A stretch of DNA of 64,000 bases. It comes from Phycisphaerales bacterium (GTDB lineage: Bacteria > Planctomycetota > Phycisphaerae > UBA1845 > UTPLA1). Where the stretch lies: NCBI GenBank assembly GCA_020639075.1, contig JACKHI010000001.1:3782001-3846000 (forward strand). Direction: 5' to 3'. How positions within the stretch are numbered: the stretch's first letter is position 1; the number at the start of each line of letters is the position of its first letter. Below the pieces are notes generated by a model, which was given only the letters and a program-made list of their open reading frames with translations, did no database searches and had not been told where the DNA came from. Shown here piece by piece: positions 58,635 to 64,000 of this stretch. Position numbers and translations under genes: made by a program.

Positions 58635-60125
58635 ATGGCTGACAATACGATGATTTACGAACTCGAAGATCGACCGCCGGCGGGCAAAGCCGTTGTGCTG
58701 GCCGCACAGCACGTGCTGACGATGTTCGGCGCGACAGTGGCCGTTCCGCTGCTGCTGGGCGGCCAGAGCCAGATGAACCTGTCCCCCGAGCAGATTGCCG
58801 TGCTGATCTCGTCCGTCATGCTGTGCAGCGGGCTGGCGACGTTTATTCAGACGACATTCGGTAGTCGGCTGCCGATCATCCAGGGCGTTTCTTTTTCGTT
58901 CCTGGCCGCATTCACGACCATTATCGCGTCCTGTAAAGAGCAGCAACTCGATGCCGCCACGATGATGCAGTTCATCGCAGGCACCATCATGATCGGCGCC
59001 GTGTTCGAAATTCTCGTCGGATTCAGCGGATTGATGGGCTGGCTCCGGCGGGTTCTGTCGCCGGTCGTCGTCGGCCCGGTCATCATTCTGATCGGTCTCG
59101 CCTTGTTCGAGTACGGCGCACCAAAGGCTGCGATCTATTGGCCGATCAGCTTGTTGACGATCGTACTCGTTATCGTTTTCTCGCTTGTCCTCTCGCAGGG
59201 GCGTCAGTTTTTCAAGCTCTATTCCATCATTGCATCGATCGTCATCGTCTGCGGCGTCTGCTGGATCTGTAGCGTGACGGGGATCTTTGACGCGAACCAT
59301 CCCGCCTACATCGGATTTGAGAGCATCGGCAAGGCCTCATGGGTGCGCGTCAACCCGAGTGAAGTCTTCTTCCCATGGGGATGGCCCAGATTCGACGCGG
59401 GCTTCATTATTGCCGGCATCGCCGGATATCTGGCCTCCATGATAGAGTCGTTTGGTGACTATCACGCATGTTCGAACATCGCGGCGAAGAAGGACCCGAC
59501 GCCGCACCAGATTTCACGCGGCATCGGCTGCGAGGGAATCGGCTGCTTCCTGACGTCGATTTTCGGCGGCTTCAGCAGCACGTCATACTCGGAGAACATC
59601 GGTCTGATCGGTCTGACGCGCGTGGGTTCGCGCTTCGTCGTGCAGGTCGCCGCCGTCATACTCGTCTTGCTGGGCTTGTTCGGGAAGTTCGGGGCGCTGG
59701 CCGCGACGATTCCCCAGCCGGTGATCGGCGGCCTCTACTGCGTGCTCTTCGGCCTGATCGCGGCCGTCGGCATTCAACAATTGGCGCGGGCGGATTTGAG
59801 CAGCGATCGCAACATGTTCATCGCCGGGTTCAGCCTGTTCATGGGGCTGAGCCTGCCCGCGTATTTCAAGGGCTACGACGGCGGCGGCATTCATCCAACG
59901 TGGAAGGAACTCTCGTCGACGATGAACGTCAGCCTCAGGTCGTTGATCGAGTCGATGGGAATGACGGGAATGGGCGTTGCAGGAACCATCGGCGTCATTC
60001 TCGATAACATCATTCCTGGGACGCACGAAGAACGCGGCATCGGCGTGCCGTCGATTCTGGCGCCCGAAGGCGCGGATGTGACGCTCGGATCGGAGACGGC
60101 CGACGAGTCCCGCTGGGATGATTGA
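58635..60125 (+). CDS. NCS2 nucleobase:cation symporter (uracil/xanthine permease)
   Basis: 496 residues with about 12-14 hydrophobic segments. AAQHVLTMFGATVAVPLLLGG is the family's opening signature; FGSRLPIIQGVSFSF follows. SMIESFGDYHACSNI and GCFLTSIFGGFSSTSYSENIG, with the conserved Glu and Asn residues of the substrate site, fit UraA/UapA. Substrate (uracil, xanthine or urate) is undetermined. BtpA-family gene follows 21 bases later. Confidence 0.92.
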   Translation: MADNTMIYELEDRPPAGKAVVLAAQHVLTMFGATVAVPLLLGGQSQMNLSPEQIAVLISSVMLCSGLATFIQTTFGSRLPIIQGVSFSFLAAFTTIIASCKEQQLDAATMMQFIAGTIMIGAVFEILVGFSGLMGWLRRVLSPVVVGPVIILIGLALFEYGAPKAAIYWPISLLTIVLVIVFSLVLSQGRQFFKLYSIIASIVIVCGVCWICSVTGIFDANHPAYIGFESIGKASWVRVNPSEVFFPWGWPRFDAGFIIAGIAGYLASMIESFGDYHACSNIAAKKDPTPHQISRGIGCEGIGCFLTSIFGGFSSTSYSENIGLIGLTRVGSRFVVQVAAVILVLLGLFGKFGALAATIPQPVIGGLYCVLFGLIAAVGIQQLARADLSSDRNMFIAGFSLFMGLSLPAYFKGYDGGGIHPTWKELSSTMNVSLRSLIESMGMTGMGVAGTIGVILDNIIPGTHEERGIGVPSILAPEGADVTLGSETADESRWDD

Positions 60126-60146
60126 CCCGCGGCGCCAGGACGACAC

Positions 60147-60971
60147 ATGACGACTTCACCGCAAGGACTCTCATTTCTCCAATCCCTCCGTCAGCCGGCG
60201 CTGATCGGCATGATCCACGTCGGCGCGCTGCCGGGGACGCCGCGGAATCGAATGTGCGTGGCGGAATTGTCGCAACAAGCCGTCAGAGAGGCTGCAATTC
60301 TCTCGGATGGCGGCGTCGATGCGATCATCCTCGAGAACATGCACGATGTGCCCTACCTCAATCGCAACGTGGGCGCTGAGATTGTCGCTGGAATGACGGC
60401 CGTGTGCCTGGCCGTGCGCGAGTCGACGGAGTTGCCGCTCGGCGTCCAGGTGCTGGCCGGCGCCAATCGCGAAGCGATCGCGGTCGCGCACGCCGCAGGA
60501 CTGCAGTTTGTGCGATGCGAAGGCTTCGCTTTCTCGCACGTGGCCGATGAAGGACTGATGGCGGAGGCGGACGCGGGTCCGCTTCTGCGATACCGTCGCG
60601 CTATCGGCGCCGAGCAAGTCGCCGTCATCGCCGACATCAAGAAGAAGCACTCGGCCCACGCGATCACGGCGGATGTATCGCTGGCGGAAATGGCGAAGGC
60701 CGCCATCTTCATGGGCGCCGACGGCGTCGTCGTGACAGGGACGGCCACGGGCGAGCCGGCGCGGCCCGAAGATCTGCGAAGCGTGGTGGATGCGATCGAT
60801 CAGGCCGTGTTCATCGGCAGCGGCGTCACTCCCGATAACGCTCGCGACTATGCTGCCGCTGATGGATGGATCGTCGGCAGCTATCTCAAGCGCGACGGCC
60901 ATTGGGAGAATCCGCCTGACGCGGAACGCGTCAACCAGATGCGCGCAGCAGCAAGCGCGATCGCGCGTTAG
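60147..60971 (+). CDS. BtpA/SgcQ-family TIM-barrel protein
   Basis: 274 residues. IGMIHVGALPGTPRNRMCVA, DGGVDAIILENMHDVPYLNR, LGVQVLAGANREAIAVAHAA and FVRCEGFAFSHVADEGLM match BtpA. The C-terminal DGVVVTGTATGEPARPEDL and VFIGSGVTPDNARDY follow. In cyanobacteria BtpA stabilises photosystem I; in other bacteria the family is found near sugar or nucleoside genes and its reaction is unknown. Here it follows an NCS2 permease by 21 bases, suggesting nucleobase/nucleoside metabolism. Confidence 0.88.
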   Translation: MTTSPQGLSFLQSLRQPALIGMIHVGALPGTPRNRMCVAELSQQAVREAAILSDGGVDAIILENMHDVPYLNRNVGAEIVAGMTAVCLAVRESTELPLGVQVLAGANREAIAVAHAAGLQFVRCEGFAFSHVADEGLMAEADAGPLLRYRRAIGAEQVAVIADIKKKHSAHAITADVSLAEMAKAAIFMGADGVVVTGTATGEPARPEDLRSVVDAIDQAVFIGSGVTPDNARDYAAADGWIVGSYLKRDGHWENPPDAERVNQMRAAASAIAR

Positions 60972-61017
60972 CGACAGACGTCAGGTCGCCGGCAAAAAAA
61001 CGACTCTGACGCTTATG

Positions 61018-61040
61018 GGGCTCGACGTTCGATCGAGCCC
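61018..61040. repeat. GGGCTCGA/TCGAGCCC hairpin
   Basis: Eight-base perfect arms around a 7-base loop between btpA-like and HD-GYP genes. No T-tract follows on the plus strand; an A-run precedes it. Confidence 0.5.
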
Positions 61041-61181
61041 GGCTGATCAACGTGTTCTTCGGGGTTTCACCGTTTCCATTCTGCGGATCATCGCACCGGG
61101 CATTCGTAACATCCAAAACACCATGAAGGCGGCGGCAATCGGAGCCGATGAGCACTGGGCCGTGAACCAGGGAGATGCCGC

Positions 61182-62219
61182 ATGCTCAAGGAACTGCTGA
61201 CGCCCCGACGGAATCAACTGTTCGGCTCGCCGATCAAGTCGTTATCGGATGGCTGGTTCGAACTGCTGCTCGTGACGATCGTGTTGGCTGTGACGCTCGT
61301 GGCGCACGGCATGCTGAATGCGACACACGTCATCGTGCACTTTTACTACTTGCCCGTCATCATCGCGGCGCATTACTTCGGTCGTACGCTTGCCTGCACG
61401 ATCGCCCTGTTGAGCGTGCTGACGGTCTGCGCTTTCATGTTGTTAGCGCCGGCGCATTACCAGGCGAGGTTCACGTCGCCGATGATCGCCGTCATGACCA
61501 TGATCGCATGGGGCGGTTTTCTAGGTCTTAACGCACTGCTCATGGGGACGCTTTCCAATCAGCGCGCGAGGGCGATGATTGAGCTGCGGGAAGCCCACGT
61601 CGGCATCATCGAGATTCTGTCCAAGTATCTGAACGCCGCGGATCAATACACGAAGTCGCACTCGATGCGCGTCGCCGAACTATCGACGTCCATCGCCACG
61701 CAGATGAAGCTGAAGGACGACATCATCGAGGACGTTCGAGTGGGCGCGTTGCTGCATGACATCGGCAAAGTCGAGATCTCCACGCGGCTCATTCAGAAGG
61801 CGGCGGAACTCGATGCGAGCGAACGCGACGAGATGGACGCCCATACGGTTCGGGGCGCCGATCTGGTTCGTTCGCTCGGGACGATTCTCGATGGTGCGAT
61901 TCCCGTCATCAAGCATCATCACGATCACTATTCGGAAGACTCGAAACAGCAGGGACTGCACGGCGAGGAAATCCCCATCGGGGCGCGGATCGTCAGCGTC
62001 GCCGACGCATACGACGCCATCGTCACGGATCGGCCCTACCGACGCGGACGCACGCCGGAAGAGGCCGTGACGATCATCCGCGGTGCATCCGGCACGCAAT
62101 TCGATCCCAAAGTCGTCGCGGCGTTTGAAATCGTCATCTCCCGCCATAACGACGAAGCGGACGCTGCGATCGGCGGTGGAAACGAGCGCACCTTGGCTGT
62201 CACCAACGTCGGTGAGTAA
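61182..62219 (+). CDS. Membrane HD-GYP-type protein (atypical)
   Basis: 345 residues. The N-terminus has four or five hydrophobic helices (WFELLLVTIVLAVTLVAHG, IVHFYYLPVIIAAHYF, TCTIALLSVLTVCAFMLLA, MIAVMTMIAWGGFLGLNALL in part). The HD domain begins LLHDIGKVEIS and includes MDAHTVRGADL, GAIPVIKHHHDHY and IPIGARIVSVADAYDAIVTD. In typical HD-GYP proteins HHERxDGxGYPxGLxGxxIP follows; here the stretch is HHHDHYSEDSKQQGLHGEEIP, so the GYP tripeptide is missing. It may be a c-di-GMP phosphodiesterase or a variant HD hydrolase. Confidence 0.8.
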   Translation: MLKELLTPRRNQLFGSPIKSLSDGWFELLLVTIVLAVTLVAHGMLNATHVIVHFYYLPVIIAAHYFGRTLACTIALLSVLTVCAFMLLAPAHYQARFTSPMIAVMTMIAWGGFLGLNALLMGTLSNQRARAMIELREAHVGIIEILSKYLNAADQYTKSHSMRVAELSTSIATQMKLKDDIIEDVRVGALLHDIGKVEISTRLIQKAAELDASERDEMDAHTVRGADLVRSLGTILDGAIPVIKHHHDHYSEDSKQQGLHGEEIPIGARIVSVADAYDAIVTDRPYRRGRTPEEAVTIIRGASGTQFDPKVVAAFEIVISRHNDEADAAIGGGNERTLAVTNVGE

Positions 62220-62378
62220 TCGACGTTCGCAATGTCGAAATCCGCGAGTCTGTCGCGGATGAACGTGATGTTGCGGCGCCTACTGCACAATTCTCCGGAC
62301 AGCCTTAGAATCCGTGCATGAGAGAAACGCCTCGGATTGTGTAACGGGGCGCTATTCATGTGCGGGAGCGCAGCAGTC

Positions 62379-62819
62379 ATGAATGTCCGCGACGCCATCG
62401 AACAGCGATTCCGATCGAAGACAATGCGGATGCGAGAGGTCCTCGAACGTTTCAACGACGAATCGGCCGAGCGCGTGAAAGTCGGTGCGAACTGGAATGT
62501 TCGCGACCTCGCGGGACACTTCGTTTTCTGGGCGAACGAGGCGGCGGATCGAATCAGCGATATCACGAAAGGCGGACACGCGCCGGACTACGACCTCGAT
62601 AAGGTGAATGCCGACGTTTATCGGAAGTACCGACATATGTCGTTCGTCATGTTACTCCCGCAACTACGCGCCGCCGAAGAGCGGCTGCTGACGTGCGTTC
62701 GAAGTATCGATCCTGCCGCACTGATCGGTGAGACACCGATTCGAGAATGGCTCGACACGCATCTCGAGCACTACGACCATCATTGGCCGAGCCTGAAGGA
62801 AGTCGCCGATCGCGCGTAA
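62379..62819 (+). CDS. DinB/ClbS-like hypothetical protein
   Basis: About 146 residues from ATG 62379, with GGGAG 11 bases upstream. Starts at ATG 62337 and 62358 are possible. VGANWNVRDLAGHFVFWANE and the C-terminal THLEHYDHHWPSLKE resemble the four-helix DinB/ClbS/DfsB-type fold, with histidines for metal binding. The role may be a metal-dependent transferase or hydrolase. No partner gene. Confidence 0.6.
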   Translation: MNVRDAIEQRFRSKTMRMREVLERFNDESAERVKVGANWNVRDLAGHFVFWANEAADRISDITKGGHAPDYDLDKVNADVYRKYRHMSFVMLLPQLRAAEERLLTCVRSIDPAALIGETPIREWLDTHLEHYDHHWPSLKEVADRA

Positions 62820-63038
62820 TCCCGTTGCCCGACGCCCAGCGTCCGAAAACCACTCGCATTGTCAATAACGCGCTAACTTCAGTTCATTCCGATCGCGATG
62901 GTTGAATGCCATCGCACGCATGGGCTACGATCCACAGCGGAGGGTCCGGTTCACACGTTGCTCGGCTTGTTCCACGAAGCCGAATTGCAGACCGGACTTC
63001 ATGGGACAATCGCAGGATTCCTGACAGGAGCGCATTCC

Positions 63039-63815
63039 ATGTTGCGAGAGCATCGTCTATTTGCTTTGGCGGGTATTTCAGCTTTGAGTGTGATGAGCTT
63101 CGCAGCGAAGCCGCTGATTGGATCCGAAGTCTTCTCGGTGATGCCGTCCGAAGACACGTTCTCACGGGCGGAGCTGCCGGGGGCGACGTACGGCACGGCA
63201 GGCGCACTGCACGTGTCCGGCAACCTGGCGACGAACGGCGTGGGCGTTCGACAGGGCCTCGCGGATTCCTGGATGCGATTCGACGCATCGTCTGCGATCA
63301 ATCAGTTCGACCTGATTTACGGGGCCGGCAACTGGACGCTCGAATCGGCCGTGCTGTCGGTTCGTGAGAATGCGGCGCCGACCAGCGATATCTTCACGCG
63401 CGGCGTCGGTGATTTCGGCGTTGCCTGGATCGCGAACGATAACTGGTCACAGGGTACCGGCGCTGCGTCGAGCCCGGGAACCGCCTCGGGAAATGAGATC
63501 GGTTGGACCTATGGCCAGTCGCTTCTCAGCGCAGCCGATCGAAGCCTTGGCGTCTTTCAGAATGCCGGGAACAACACGCGGCAGGACTTCGGCCTGACGT
63601 TGGACGCGGACTTTGTTGCCGATCTGTTGGCGGACGCGTCGACGACGCTGCGATTGTCGGCGGCATCTGACGGCATCGGGTTCACATTCAACTCCGCTGA
63701 TAATGCCAACATGAGCAATCGACCGACCCTGACCCTGACGGCCACGCCCGAACCAGCGTCTGCGATCCTTTTGCTGAGCGCGGGGATTGCATTCTTGAAA
63801 AGACGCCATCGCTGA
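63039..63815 (+). CDS. PEP-CTERM-anchored exported protein
   Basis: 258 residues from ATG 63039, with AGGAG 9 bases upstream. The signal peptide (LFALAGISALSVMSFAAKPL) is at the N-terminus. The middle is a beta-sandwich-like domain with the pattern typical of DNRLRE/hypothetical exported domains (ADSWMRFDASSAINQFDLIY, VGDFGVAWIANDNWSQGTG). The C-terminus ends TPEPASAILLLSAGIAFLKRRHR: a PEP motif, hydrophobic helix and basic tail, i.e. a PEP-CTERM sorting signal recognised by exosortase. Probably attached to the envelope or matrix; function unknown. Confidence 0.85.
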   Translation: MLREHRLFALAGISALSVMSFAAKPLIGSEVFSVMPSEDTFSRAELPGATYGTAGALHVSGNLATNGVGVRQGLADSWMRFDASSAINQFDLIYGAGNWTLESAVLSVRENAAPTSDIFTRGVGDFGVAWIANDNWSQGTGAASSPGTASGNEIGWTYGQSLLSAADRSLGVFQNAGNNTRQDFGLTLDADFVADLLADASTTLRLSAASDGIGFTFNSADNANMSNRPTLTLTATPEPASAILLLSAGIAFLKRRHR

Positions 63816-63862
63816 TGCAACGATGACTCGCCGACGCAGGCGGTTTCTGCAATACGCGGACC

Positions 63863-64000
63863 TTATTCATCGGCGTTCGACTGGATCGCACCGGCCTTCG
63901 CCATAGTCGCCGAACACGATGCGACTTCCGCGTCGAGCTGATCGATCACGTCGGCGTCCGAATCCCAGAGCAGTCCCTTGTCGCGAATCTCGACAAACGC
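63863..64000 (-). CDS. C-terminal end of an unidentified protein, 5' end outside window
   Basis: The minus strand frame is open from base 64000 to TAA at 63865-63863: 45 codons ending DAEVASCSATMAKAGAIQSNADE. It is too short to identify. It converges on the PEP-CTERM gene with a 47-base gap. Confidence 0.5.
   Translation of the reverse strand, partial: AFVEIRDKGLLWDSDADVIDQLDAEVASCSATMAKAGAIQSNADE

Noticed and set aside
60972..61181. Cyclic di-GMP riboswitch before the HD-GYP gene
   Set aside because: The conserved core of GEMM-type aptamers is absent; only a simple GGGCTCGA hairpin was seen.

Overview
The window looks like chromosome of a Gram-negative, GC-rich planctomycete, probably near the Phycisphaerae. 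This is inferred from: an LPS/Kdo gene pair (kdsC and an LptC-like protein), a PEP-CTERM exported protein, a dockerin-bearing secreted hydrolase, a membrane protein ending in a CANCG...CPECG zinc ribbon, an alternative-type GlmU, a prokaryotic SUI1 protein, many lipoproteins and large exported proteins of unknown function, and intergenic DNA full of short palindromic repeats. No rRNA is present, and only one tRNA (tRNA-His) was found.

Layout. 1-12.8 kb is mostly housekeeping: LptC-like (cut by the left edge) and kdsC, a Cys/Met-type PLP enzyme, a glutamine amidotransferase (pabA/trpG), a rhodanese, a degenerate receiver protein, tRNA-His, a GGDEF diguanylate cyclase, an inositol-monophosphatase-family enzyme, an ENPP-like phosphodiesterase, pdxA, ribE, and small lipoproteins. 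12.9-19.5 kb carries a fatty-acid desaturase, SUI1, an alt-GlmU, an MscS channel, mltA and a DUF5658-like protein. 19.7-27.3 kb has a metzincin-like lipoprotein candidate, a three-gene minus-strand cluster (cysE, a FlgI-like/HEAT lipoprotein, a CPBP protease), then purA and uppS. 27.3-29.2 kb is an accessory island: an orphan gene and a REP-associated transposase (RAYT) lying between two almost identical 175-bp REP pairs. 29.3-41.6 kb has an esterase, tyrS, hypothetical proteins, a GT39-like membrane glycosyltransferase, a thiamine-binding protein, a flavin reductase, a MacB-type permease and a TPR metallopeptidase. 41.8-48.9 kb has MazG followed by a four-gene ABC export-like cluster. 49-57.5 kb is accessory: a collagen-like protein, a serine hydrolase with dockerin, small membrane proteins, a small transaldolase, repeat mosaics, and a complete Tn5/IS50-like insertion sequence. 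57.5-64 kb has a sirtuin lacking the zinc cysteines, an NCS2 permease, a BtpA-family protein, an HD-GYP protein, a DinB-like protein, a PEP-CTERM protein and the tail of a gene cut by the right edge.

The most interesting signal is non-coding. At least six families of short palindromic repeats occupy gene ends. The RAYT-linked family has constant flanks and a hairpin core that changes on both arms together. A second, roughly 265-bp family is a chain of seven consecutive palindromes. One of its two copies is split exactly at the tip of a palindrome by the insertion sequence, with a perfect 10-bp target duplication and the other copy serving as the empty site.
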